DNA of 64,000 nt from Prevotella sp. GTDB lineage: Bacteria > Bacteroidota > Bacteroidia > Bacteroidales > Bacteroidaceae. Location of the stretch: positions 124,001 to 188,000 of the forward strand of contig JAFZIY010000017.1 of the NCBI GenBank assembly GCA_017554105.1, in the 5' to 3' direction. The position numbers and the translations under genes are program-made. Positions 1-9,600 of this stretch are shown here, one piece after another. The notes below the pieces were generated by a model. The model was not told where the DNA came from, ran no database searches, and saw only the letters and a program-made list of their open reading frames with translations. The first letter of the stretch is position 1, and each line of letters begins with the position of its first letter.

Positions 1-558
1 AGCGTGACACCACTCGAAGGAATGCGCCCCACACGCGACATTCTTTACGCTAAAGGGCTGATAATCAGCGGAGACACTTTGCATGTCTTCGTAATCCACG
101 CACCAAGCAGATATGGCGGAGAACATTCCACACGACCACACAGACTGCAGGTGGCAACAACTCTCGCGACAAACATCGACTCCATATACTCCATTTCACC
201 AAAAGCACCAATCATTGTCGCAGGAGACTTCAACGACTATTACGACAATGCGTCGCCACAACTACTATATCAGCACGGACTAAAGAATCTCACCCATAAT
301 GCTAAAGGCATCAACGGAGCCGAAGGAACATACAAGTTCATGGGAGAATGGCGAAGCATCGACCATATTATGGCTACGCAGACTATGGCTGACAAAGTGA
401 CCAAAGCATATATTGCAGATCATGACTTCCTGCTCGAGGAAGACGATAAATATGGTGGAAAAATGCCTATGAGAAACTACCAAGGATTCAAGTATAAGGC
501 AGGATTCAGCGACCATTTGCCGCTTGTAGTGCAATTTAATTTGGAAGTTTCAGAATAA
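1..558 (+). CDS. Endonuclease/exonuclease/phosphatase family protein (5' partial)
   Basis: The reading frame is open from the first base, so the N-terminal part lies outside the window; the GTG at 4 is not taken as the real start. The C-terminal half carries the family signatures: GDFND (metal and phosphate site), SIDHI, and the terminal FSDHLPL with the catalytic Asp-His pair. These are the conserved blocks of the EEP fold (exonuclease III, DNase I and phosphodiesterase relatives), which cleave phosphodiester or phosphate esters with a divalent metal. The substrate cannot be told from this part; in Bacteroidota such proteins are often exported. The gene ends 52 bp before the next gene, whose promoter overlaps its last codons. 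Confidence 0.85.
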   Translation, partial: SVTPLEGMRPTRDILYAKGLIISGDTLHVFVIHAPSRYGGEHSTRPHRLQVATTLATNIDSIYSISPKAPIIVAGDFNDYYDNASPQLLYQHGLKNLTHNAKGINGAEGTYKFMGEWRSIDHIMATQTMADKVTKAYIADHDFLLEEDDKYGGKMPMRNYQGFKYKAGFSDHLPLVVQFNLEVSE

Positions 559-571
559 AATTATATCTTTG
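540..571 (+). promoter_or_regulatory. Promoter for the YpfJ-like gene
   Basis: TTTG at 540-543 and TATCTTTG at 564-571 are separated by 20 bp, matching the Bacteroidota primary sigma factor pattern (TTTG, about 19-21 bp, TAnnTTTG). The -33 box lies inside the last codons of the upstream gene. The predicted transcript starts near 578, about 30 nt before the ATG at 610. Confidence 0.75.
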
Positions 572-609
572 TGCCATAATTTATCAAACACTTAAAATTT
601 TACTATATC

Positions 610-1482
610 ATGAAACTAGACGGAAGAAGAGAAAGTGGCAACGTTGACGACCGCCGAAGAATGAGCGGTGGCGCCAAGGCTGGTTTGGGAATTGGAGGTA
701 TTATCCTCGTGGCAATCGTCACATTCCTTTCGGGTGGTAACATAGGTGATGTCATTCAGAACGTCGGTTCGCAGATGATTACCGGCGGAGAGGTGACAAC
801 ACAAAGTGACAGAGAGTTCACACAAGAGGAAGAAGAACTTGCGGCATTCTCAAAGAAGGTGCTCGCCAGCACCGAGGATGTTTGGTCGAAAGTGTTCCAA
901 GAGTATGGTCTGGGCGAATATCGCGCGCCTACAATGGTACTCTACACCGGTGCCGTGCAGACTGCTTGCGGCCAGGGTAACGCACAGGTAGGACCTTTCT
1001 ATTGCTCTGCTGACGAGAAACTGTACATCGACTTGTCGTTCTTCACATCAATGAAGAGGCAACTTGGAGCCGACGGTGACTTCGCATACGCTTACGTCAT
1101 AGCGCACGAGGTGGGCCATCATGTACAGCACTTGCTGAAGACTCTCGACAATGCACATGCCAAGATGCAACGCATGAACAAGGTTGACCAGAACAAACTG
1201 AGTGTGAGAATAGAGCTTCAGGCAGACTTCTACGCAGGAATATGGGGACACTACGAGCAGAAGATGTTCGGTTCTCTTGAGGACGGCGACCTCCAGGAGG
1301 CAATACAGTGCGCACATCAGATTGGCGACAACTACCTGCAGGAGAAGGCTCAAGGACGCAGCGTACCAGAAAGCTTCACTCACGGAACTTCGGCTCAGCG
1401 TATGAAATGGCTGAAACTGGGTCTCCAAACGGGTGACATGCGCCAGGGTGACACATTCTCGAAGAGCGATAGCCAACTCTAA
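610..1482 (+). CDS. YpfJ-type neutral zinc metallopeptidase
   Basis: The 290-residue protein has the layout of the YpfJ/zinc-binding neutral metallopeptidase family: a charged N-terminus of about 22 residues with 'DGRRES..VDDRR', a Gly-rich membrane segment at about 24-42, then a catalytic domain with HEVGH at 166-170 (zinc ligands and the general-base Glu). A downstream 'ELQADFYAGIWGHY' stretch supplies the likely third ligand. The family is membrane anchored with the catalytic domain outside the cytoplasm; the physiological substrate is unknown to me. The ATG at 610 follows a good promoter and fits the conserved N-terminus. A terminator lies 60 bp downstream, so it is probably a single-gene unit. 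Confidence 0.9.
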   Translation: MKLDGRRESGNVDDRRRMSGGAKAGLGIGGIILVAIVTFLSGGNIGDVIQNVGSQMITGGEVTTQSDREFTQEEEELAAFSKKVLASTEDVWSKVFQEYGLGEYRAPTMVLYTGAVQTACGQGNAQVGPFYCSADEKLYIDLSFFTSMKRQLGADGDFAYAYVIAHEVGHHVQHLLKTLDNAHAKMQRMNKVDQNKLSVRIELQADFYAGIWGHYEQKMFGSLEDGDLQEAIQCAHQIGDNYLQEKAQGRSVPESFTHGTSAQRMKWLKLGLQTGDMRQGDTFSKSDSQL

Positions 1483-1541
1483 TCAAAATGAAAAAGCAGC
1501 GTATTCGCTGATTATAAAAATATTAAACAGAAAACGAAACG

Positions 1542-1576
1542 GCGTGTTTGCAGGTTAAACACGCTGTTTTTGTTGT
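1542..1576 (+). terminator. Rho-independent terminator after the YpfJ-like gene
   Basis: Perfect 8-bp inverted repeat GCGTGTTT (1542-1549) and AAACACGC (1557-1564) with a 7-nt loop, followed by a T-rich tract (tgtttttgttgt). It separates the metallopeptidase gene from the four-gene cassette that follows. Confidence 0.85.
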
Positions 1577-1655
1577 TCTACCAATGCTTTAAATCGGCAA
1601 AACAAACACTTTTTTAAAGATACACTTTGCATTTTCATATTTTTTTCATAAATTG

Positions 1656-1744
1656 CAACCGTTTTTATGCAGCCGAGAGCAGAGACCATGCTTGCATGGG
1701 CTATGCCGAGGCAAGAAAAGGTCGGATGTAATCCAACCGTTTTT
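1656..1744 (+). promoter_or_regulatory. Structured leader upstream of the TIR/STAND cassette (possible attenuator)
   Basis: This 306-bp gap before the TIR gene has no clear canonical promoter close to the start codon. It contains two hairpins: a perfect 6-bp palindrome CCATGC-TT-GCATGG (1686-1699), and a terminator-like stem at 1720-1738 (GGTCGGAT / ATCCAACC, one mismatch, 3-nt loop) directly followed by G and five T. An 11-bp direct repeat CAACCGTTTTT occurs at 1656-1666 and again at 1734-1744, bracketing the element. A 35-codon ORF (1667-1774, starting MQPRAETM) spans both hairpins. A weak -7-like TACACTTTG lies at 1621-1629. Layout fits a leader with a conditional terminator, but it could also be a small RNA or a repeat unit. 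Confidence 0.4.
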
Positions 1745-1788
1745 CGGAGTTTTATTTATGTTCACATGAATTAAGTTGATAAAGATAT

Positions 1789-3129
1789 ATGGAAGAAAAG
1801 AACAAAATGATGGATTTGTCTTTTGAAGACATGTTTGGCACAAACGTCTTTGAAGGTAATAATGACGAACCATTATGGGACAAACTGATACAGCAGATCA
1901 TTGACGGAAATGTAATCCCTGTAATTGGGACTGACTTGTTGATAGACAACAGTTCCAATTTGCATAAGGTTATTATTGACTTTCTTGCCAAAGGTTTTCA
2001 TGTTTCTTCCAATCCGAAGAGCTTTTCAGAATTGATATATGACATAGATTACACAAAAGCCAACAAAAAGGACAATGTGTATTACCAAGTAAACAAAGTG
2101 TTCGCCAGTAAGAAGTTTGCTCCTTCCCAAAAACTTCAAAGATTGCTTTCAATACGCCAGTTCCCATTCGTCATTACTACAAGTTTCACACCCGTAGTTG
2201 AACAGGCGATGCAAGCAATATGGGAGGATGAGTTGAAGGTGATGCGTTTCAATAACAACCCGTCGGAGAACGACGACATAAAGAATGGTACAGACTTGAG
2301 AAAGCCCACCGTTTACTATATGTTCGGGAAAGTAGGCGAAGGGGCGCACAAATATGTCCTGACAGACACGGATATGCTTGACTTTGTTTCTTCATGGCTT
2401 TCAAATGACAACAGAGCGCGTCCAAAGAATCTGTGCAGTGAGTTGAAGGAAAAATACCTTTTGATGCTTGGCAACAACTACAGCAATTGGTTGTTCCGAT
2501 TTATATGGTATTCTATGCGCAAGCCAGACTTAGGACATGGTATGCTCGCATACGATACGTTAGACGAGTCTCTTCTCAACTTCCTGGAACGGGCAGAAAC
2601 CTTTACGAAACAAAACACTTCCGACGTAATTGACCAAATAATTACGAGACTGGAAAAGAAATTGGAAGAGAACGAGACGACTAAGTTTAACGAACCAGAA
2701 GACAATATGGATGTGTTCATCTCATATTCACGGTCTGACAGCAAAATAGCAGAGAAACTTTATGAGGCACTTACCTCCCAGGGGAAACGTGTTTGGTATG
2801 ACAGACACAACCTGACGGATGGAGGAAACTTTATGGATGAGATTCGCAAGGCTATCCGCACGGCAAAGTATTTTGTGCCTATCTTGTCGGAAAACATCAC
2901 CAAGGAAAAAGGAGAGTCTCATGTTTACCGTAACGAATGGGATCAAGCCATAGAGGTCGCCATTAGTATGGGACGAACATATATTATTCCTATGGCGGTA
3001 GAAGGGTTTGATTTCTATCGGGCAGCCATCCCAGAAAAGATGCAACAGCACAATGCCATTTTCTTCTCGGAAAACGAGGGCATCAAGGCTGTCGCTGAGA
3101 AGATTATCCATAAAATGAATCAAGATTAA
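1789..3129 (+). CDS. SIR2-like plus TIR domain protein, first gene of candidate defence cassette
   Basis: The 446-residue protein has two modules. Residues about 30-245 follow the SIR2-like layout: 'IIDGNVIPVIGTDLL' (glycine-loop position), 'FVITTSFT' where SIR2 NADases have TTN-D, 'VYYMFG' where they have KLHG, 'YVLTDTDMLDFV', and 'LLMLGNNYSNWLFRFI'. The expected catalytic Asn and His are replaced by Ser132 and Phe179, so this module is probably not an NADase. Residues 307-440 form a TIR domain ('DVFISYSRSD', 'VWYDRHNLTDGGNF', Glu351 before IRKAI as candidate catalytic Glu, 'RNEWDQAI'). TIR domains of bacterial immune systems cleave NAD or make signal nucleotides. The stop is 8 bp before the STAND gene. 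ATG 1789 is assumed; ATG 1807 is an alternative. Confidence 0.75.
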   Translation: MEEKNKMMDLSFEDMFGTNVFEGNNDEPLWDKLIQQIIDGNVIPVIGTDLLIDNSSNLHKVIIDFLAKGFHVSSNPKSFSELIYDIDYTKANKKDNVYYQVNKVFASKKFAPSQKLQRLLSIRQFPFVITTSFTPVVEQAMQAIWEDELKVMRFNNNPSENDDIKNGTDLRKPTVYYMFGKVGEGAHKYVLTDTDMLDFVSSWLSNDNRARPKNLCSELKEKYLLMLGNNYSNWLFRFIWYSMRKPDLGHGMLAYDTLDESLLNFLERAETFTKQNTSDVIDQIITRLEKKLEENETTKFNEPEDNMDVFISYSRSDSKIAEKLYEALTSQGKRVWYDRHNLTDGGNFMDEIRKAIRTAKYFVPILSENITKEKGESHVYRNEWDQAIEVAISMGRTYIIPMAVEGFDFYRAAIPEKMQQHNAIFFSENEGIKAVAEKIIHKMNQD

Positions 3130-3137
3130 AAAAGGTT

Positions 3138-6100
3138 ATGGAAGAGCAGAAAAGAAAGAATCCTTGGTTAGGACTTGAATCATACAGAGAAGGAGAGGTT
3201 TTATATGGTCGTGACGATGACATTCGTGACCTCACCCAGAGCGTACTCAATGACACAGACACATTGCTGTATGGCAAAAGTGGCATAGGCAAATCTTCCA
3301 TCCTGAATGCAGGAGTTATTCCGGCAGCCCGTCGTCATGGATACCTACCCGTTTTGGTACGTCTTTCACACAAAGAACAACACTCTTATCTATATCAGAT
3401 AAAAAACGCCATTGCCAATGCCATGATTCCGTTCCCCGCGGATGCATCAGGTAATCATATTGCATTATCGCCAGAGGAACAGAGAACACGGGAATCTAAA
3501 TTAGCATCGAGAATAAGAAAGGTCGTTGAGTGCAAAGATCCAGAAAAAGAAAGTCTATATGAGTTCTTTCATCGCTATACATTCCATGCGGATAACGGAG
3601 AACGCATTAAATTATTGATTATCTTTGACCAGTTCGAGGAAATCTTCACCTTGCAAGCCGACGAATCAAAGAAAAAGCGATTCTTTGCTAAATTGGCAGA
3701 CTTCCTTAATGACATCATGCCAAGTGAGTTGCAGCATGAAGTTGTCAACAAGTCTGACGTGCAAGAGGAAGTGAAAGTAGTGGATAGCACAAATCTTGAC
3801 GATCTTTTCAATGAGTTGGACTTGGGTATCGACAATGACATTCCAGAATATGTTACAGACAATGACATCCACATGGTATTTACAATCCGAGAGGATTTCC
3901 TTTCTGAATTTGAATACTACTCAGCCGCCATTCCTTCATTGAAACAGAACAGATATGGACTCAGACCTATCAATGAAGAACAAGCTGCCCAGATTATCCT
4001 AAGACCTATGCCTGGGCTGATTAATAAGGATGTGGCAAAGCTGATTATTGAGAAAGTAACAGGACATACTGATTTCGAGTTAAACGGCATTCCCGAACTG
4101 GAGGTGGATTCCGCCGTGCTTTCCCTTTATCTGAACAGGTTATACGATGCTAACACGAGCGAGAAGATAACCGCGGAACTTGTTGAGCATAAAGGAGGAG
4201 AAATCATTTCCGACTTCTATAACGATGCCATATCAGATATCTCAGAGCCAACTATCGAGTATTTGGAGGATATGCTTCTGAATGGTCAGGGACGACGTGA
4301 CAACATCACCGTTTTCGATGCGATTAATGACGGAGGAGCCACAGAAGAGGAATTGGATATCCTCTGCAACAAAAAGAAGATTCTCCGCCAGTTCAATTAC
4401 GCAGGTGACTTGCGTATTGAATATGTCCATGACATACTATGTCCTGTCGTTAAGGAGCATAAGGATGAACGACTGTTACTAAAACAACAGGAACAGGCAA
4501 GGCTAAGACAGGAGGAAGAAAAGAAGAAACTCTTGCTTGAAGAGAAAGCAAAAAGAGAAAAGATAGAAAAGAAAGCCGAAGAAGAAAAGGCAAGACTAAA
4601 GGAAGCTGCCATACGTTCTCGGAAACGCAATCGTCGAAGACTTATCGCTGCAGGTTCTTTCATGCTGCTGTTTGCATTAGGCATAGCATATTACTGGTGG
4701 GAGTATAAATGGGAGTTCAAGACGAGTTATGCGTCCTTTACCACCAAGAGGGGTTGGCCTGAGGGAATTGGCAAGGAACTGACGGATAACGACAAGAAGC
4801 AGATGCCTGTTTATTATCAGTTGGTAAGATATGGATACAGGAGCAAGAATTCCCGTGTGAATATACTGAACAGCCAAAAGAAGCTGACAAGAAACAAGTT
4901 TATTGAATCTCCGTTAGTAGGTCTTTACGAGACTGAAGGACAAGACGAGAAGGCAAAGGAGTTTGCCATATTGCAACGTAAAACGGCTTACTGGATATAC
5001 ATACCCGATAATGACGGGAACCTGTTACGCAAGACCGCATACGACCCAGAAGGGAACGTATTATATGCGATTCAGTTTTTTCGCTCAACTGCGGTGTCTG
5101 ACGATAACGGGAACGAGGACGGTAAGATGCAGAAGAAGCAGTTATGGGCAAACTATGTAGATAAATTCGGAAAGGCTATGCGTATCCGTGATAATGGAGC
5201 CGACAGAATGCGCATTATAGTTAATGAATCCACAGGATATCATGAAGGCTATCATTTCTATAGCGAAACCGGCACACCACAGCCAAACCATGCGGGAGCA
5301 TACGGCTATCGCTACCAAATTGCGGACGATGGAAGGATTATGAAAAAGACACCCGTAGATGCCTTTGGCGACTACAGGGATGACGCCGCCACCGTTTATG
5401 AGAGTTTTGATGAGTATGGCAGATGGACCAAAATCTCGGGCGGGCAAGCAGAATATAGCAAAGACCTCGTTGTCTATTCCATAAACAACAGGAAGGACTC
5501 ATTGAGGTTTGGAGACCAAGGCGAACTTCTATATCATTCTGAGACAAAGAGCGATGGTGAGTTCAGAAGGTTCCATTATCAAAAAGGACAAGTTGTAAAG
5601 ACACACCATTACAGGAAAGCAAACGGGAACGGTATCGAATTGGCATATAGCCGTGAAATTATTCCGAATAAAGACGGCAACGTCAGGGAAACACAAGTAT
5701 ATTGGGCTGACAGCACTATCCGCTATCGAATAAAACGAGAGGAAAGGAAGCCGGGACAGTTAACCATTGCATATTATGGAGGTGACTCACCTGGCAGCAT
5801 CAACAAACCGTTTACTGTTTCCATGCCAGAAGGACGATACCATAAACTTGTTTCTGACACAACTCGAGAGGACGGTCTTGTGAAGGTGACGAACAGATAT
5901 ATTGACACGAACGGAGACTTGAGTCCTTCGTGTGAGTATAACAGTGAGGTTTCTTATTACAATGACAACGATGAGAGGCTGAAAAGGATTGTCTATAAAG
6001 ACGGGCAGCGCATCTATGGCTACATCAATGAATATGAAGACGGGCAGATAACAGCCCAGTCCGTCGTGGGCATTGACGATAACACACCTATCCGCTATGC

Positions 6101-6605
6101 CGGATGGGAAAAGAACCATTGGTGTTATTATAAAATGAAACTTGTATACAATTTCTCCAACACATTGGTTGCCGTCAAGGGCATCAATGAATTTGGGGAG
6201 GAATCGCTTATTGTGACGGAGGATGACGAGAACTATATGGCGACCATCGTTCCATCAACCGAGATGAGCGCCATCGTTCACGAGGACGACGGTAGCAGGG
6301 CTGATGTTTACGGAACTCAGGTCTATAAGGTGCAATTCCCGAGAATCAATAAGGCAAGAAAAGTAGATTACATACATATTCTTGACAAGGGAGGAGCATG
6401 GTATCAGGCAGGCATAAGAGACGGTGACCTGCTGGTCAAAGATGGCAATCCTATGAGAATAGCCCGTCCGAACAAAGACAAGAAGACATACGACATACTG
6501 ATGATTTCTGTTAAAAACGGACCGAGCGGTGGCGAGCACTATCCTGTCTATTTTACGGAAAGAGAGATGGAAAGATATAATAATGCGATAAGTTTAGGAA
6601 GATGA
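3138..6605 (+). CDS. Membrane-anchored STAND NTPase with extracytoplasmic YD-like repeats and PDZ-like domain
   Basis: The 1155-residue protein begins with a novel-STAND NTPase module: 'NPWLGLESYREGEVLYGRDDD' with the typical N-P-x-x-G-L and F/Y-G-R signatures, Walker A GKSGIGKS (46-53), and Walker B IIFDQFEE (161-168). A winged-helix-like part follows, with 'YVHDILCPVV' near 429-438. Residues about 443-497 are a Lys/Glu/Arg-rich coiled coil, then one membrane helix (502-521). The remaining 630 residues lie outside the cytoplasm: Y/F-D-x-x-G-type repeats ('YDPEGN', 'FDEYGRW') and a PDZ-like domain near 1070-1125 ('AGIRDGDLLVKDGNPM'). STAND NTPases are sensor switches that oligomerise on ligand binding. 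Here sensing may occur in the envelope while the switch sits inside, next to the TIR protein. It overlaps the next gene by 4 bp. Confidence 0.8.
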   Translation: MEEQKRKNPWLGLESYREGEVLYGRDDDIRDLTQSVLNDTDTLLYGKSGIGKSSILNAGVIPAARRHGYLPVLVRLSHKEQHSYLYQIKNAIANAMIPFPADASGNHIALSPEEQRTRESKLASRIRKVVECKDPEKESLYEFFHRYTFHADNGERIKLLIIFDQFEEIFTLQADESKKKRFFAKLADFLNDIMPSELQHEVVNKSDVQEEVKVVDSTNLDDLFNELDLGIDNDIPEYVTDNDIHMVFTIREDFLSEFEYYSAAIPSLKQNRYGLRPINEEQAAQIILRPMPGLINKDVAKLIIEKVTGHTDFELNGIPELEVDSAVLSLYLNRLYDANTSEKITAELVEHKGGEIISDFYNDAISDISEPTIEYLEDMLLNGQGRRDNITVFDAINDGGATEEELDILCNKKKILRQFNYAGDLRIEYVHDILCPVVKEHKDERLLLKQQEQARLRQEEEKKKLLLEEKAKREKIEKKAEEEKARLKEAAIRSRKRNRRRLIAAGSFMLLFALGIAYYWWEYKWEFKTSYASFTTKRGWPEGIGKELTDNDKKQMPVYYQLVRYGYRSKNSRVNILNSQKKLTRNKFIESPLVGLYETEGQDEKAKEFAILQRKTAYWIYIPDNDGNLLRKTAYDPEGNVLYAIQFFRSTAVSDDNGNEDGKMQKKQLWANYVDKFGKAMRIRDNGADRMRIIVNESTGYHEGYHFYSETGTPQPNHAGAYGYRYQIADDGRIMKKTPVDAFGDYRDDAATVYESFDEYGRWTKISGGQAEYSKDLVVYSINNRKDSLRFGDQGELLYHSETKSDGEFRRFHYQKGQVVKTHHYRKANGNGIELAYSREIIPNKDGNVRETQVYWADSTIRYRIKREERKPGQLTIAYYGGDSPGSINKPFTVSMPEGRYHKLVSDTTREDGLVKVTNRYIDTNGDLSPSCEYNSEVSYYNDNDERLKRIVYKDGQRIYGYINEYEDGQITAQSVVGIDDNTPIRYAGWEKNHWCYYKMKLVYNFSNTLVAVKGINEFGEESLIVTEDDENYMATIVPSTEMSAIVHEDDGSRADVYGTQVYKVQFPRINKARKVDYIHILDKGGAWYQAGIRDGDLLVKDGNPMRIARPNKDKKTYDILMISVKNGPSGGEHYPVYFTEREMERYNNAISLGR

Positions 6606-9600
6606 GAAAAAAGATATTATTGGCTGCGGTGTTGAGTATTTTCTTCATTACGGCAAACGCTCAAGTTGACGTTAAGACGAAGAAGAAGGAGAATGTCCAA
6701 CAAACCAGCAATTCAAGAACCGGCTCACGTACATTGGGAAACGGCAAACGTGGAGGTACGAACACTGAGCGGATAACGAATATCAAGGCAGACCGCACGG
6801 AGCTTTACAGTCAGGTTGTCAAACGCTATGGGAAATGGGAAGGCTACGGCAAGCCCCTAACTATGAATGAAGCCTCCCATCTCCGCTGGTATTACAAGCT
6901 GACCTTCACGGGTAATTCCAAATATCCCAGCCGTATACAGGCATACGACGGATACCATAGACTGACCACGAACCACAGTATAGGGACCTATCTTGTTAAT
7001 CAGAACAGTGATAATGACCAAGAGGCCGATAGTACATGGGTAGCAAAACTGGGAACCGTCGCTCAATGGGATTTTGTGTATAATACGAAAGGAGACATCA
7101 GTATTGAGCGCGCATACGATGCGAACGGCGACCTTGTGTATTCATATTATCCTGTGATGATAGGAAAACGCATGGCAGGTACTTATGCGGATGCATGGGG
7201 AATGCCTGCTAAACTGAGAAAGGCCGGTAGTGCGCAAGTTGTTTACATCACTTTCGATGAGAACGGTTTCGAGAAGAAACACGAGTATTACGATGAGTTG
7301 GGCTTCAGACAGAAAAATGAAGACGGGGCTTATATGGTCAGTATGACAACCCGCTCTGACGGAATGGTATTGAGTAGAGCATCATGCAATATCAACGGAC
7401 AAAGAACCATTGACAACTTCGGAAACTGCGGTATGCAGGCAGAATACGACAACAAAGGCAGGGAGATCTATGACACAAATATGGATGAGAAATGGACTCC
7501 CAAGAGGTTACGCCAGGGAGCCGACCCGTTCTACTATAATATGATCAGACGTAAATATGATTACGATGAGTATGGACGTGTGACAAAAATCAGTTTTGTA
7601 GATTTAAACAACAAGCCTGACACAAACAGTGTCGGTATAAACTCACAGGAGTTGACCTACAACGACAGAGGATATATTACCTCATTCTCATATAAAGACC
7701 TGAACGGGAACTTATGCACGAATCCATATAACGGAATAATGAAGTGGGAAAATGAATTTGATGAGTATGGACGTGTTATAAGAATAAGGAATTACGGAAA
7801 TCCCGAAATCCTTGGCAAGAGCCGTAACAAAGAAATGTACTGGACGTACGACAAGATAGGCAACGAAATATCTACCCTATCCATAGACTTTGGCGGTGAT
7901 TCCATCTGCAGTACGGTATATGCCAAGACTCCGTCTGGGTTAAGACAAGTCGGGCCCAATGACTTCAGACCTGTAAATTATACTGAGATTAGACGATTCA
8001 CCAAAGACAAGCAACTCGTCACCATTGAGTATGACGGGAAAGGAAGGCAGACCCTATGGGGTTATAGTGATTTCGACGGTAACCCTATCTCACCATTCGG
8101 ATATTGGAAGAACATCACTGAGTATGAGGATTATGGCGACTCCGTTGTGGTCAAGACCGACCGTTATATTGACACATCGGGAAAGCCCCTAAAACTGGAA
8201 TCAGTTGGTTATGCTATAAGGAAAGATGTAAGCCATTACAAGAAAGGCGTTTTGCAGACTACCGACACATATATCTATGATGAAGACTCTGAGTTCAGCA
8301 CCGGCTGGAGGACAACATACGATTCCAAGGGTAGTAAGACGGGACAGGCGTCGCTGAATAAATACGGTAACATTTCACGGTTAGGCACTTCGTTATACCA
8401 CCATTGCGCCGTAGAGTGGGACTTAAAGGGAGAGAAACTGTCATCCATTGCAGGATATAATGAGTTCAACGAGCCATGTTACGTTGAGGATGAGTCGTCA
8501 GTATATCATTTCTGGAATTATACCAACGAGGACATAGTTTATTACGATGAGAATGGCGAAATGATTTCCGACATGGAGGCATTCAAAAATTCCTTGCCTG
8601 CCGTTATGAGTATTTCTGTTGTTGACTCTGTCGCTTATAATATCGGACTTAAAGATGGTGACATTATCTTGAAATATGGAGACTGGTGTCCAGAACTAAA
8701 CCTACAGAAATTAGAAGTCTATAATTGGTTCTATTTTAAACTGATAGAGTTTGCCAACAGAGAGAAAGATGTTATGGTTCTGAGACATATCCCTGAAGAA
8801 AACAGGAGTGTGATACTGACATTGAGGCTTCCTAAAGGAAACATCCAGGACTTAGGCATCTTCCCACAACTTATATACTACACGGCAAAAGAGAAGCAAC
8901 GTCACGAGAATGCAGTCAGAGAATACATGCTTAAGAACAACCTGACTGCACTTGGGAATAGCCAAAGCAATCAAGGAAACCACAGAGTGATAATCCGTAA
9001 GCCAAACAGGACAACAGGTTATGTGCCGAGCGCTGGGAAGTCTGCTCCGCATCACTACAACCCTGCCGTCGTGTTATCTATGGCTAAATATGAAACGCGA
9101 GACGGTGCCATCATTGCGGACAAGTACTGGTGCGAGGGAATGGATACCGATACCCTGATCAGTATATTGGAATCTGAAGACTCGAAAGACTATTACATCA
9201 GTATGAGTCCCGACTTGGAAAGCACATACGACGGCTTACAATTCTACGATAACGCACATGACTGGGGAGTGGTTAATATCGATGAAGCCCAGTATGCACG
9301 CGTAAAGGATGTATATGACAGTTTCATCCAACGGTATGGACACACCTTAAATCCTGCTTATCGGACGAAAAACGTGGAGGCATCAAACAAGAAATCTGAA
9401 ATTCCACTTATTATTGCACGTACAGATGTTGATGGACTCGCTCGTCAAAATGGCATAGAGGGCACATACGTTATATTGGAGTATAACGGATGGAACATGT
9501 CAAAAGGACTGGAAGGCATAGAGGAGACACTTGAGACTGGTAAGGAAAGTGAAAAACGCCTTGTACTGATGCAAGTCAACATTGACGATGAAGGAGATTA

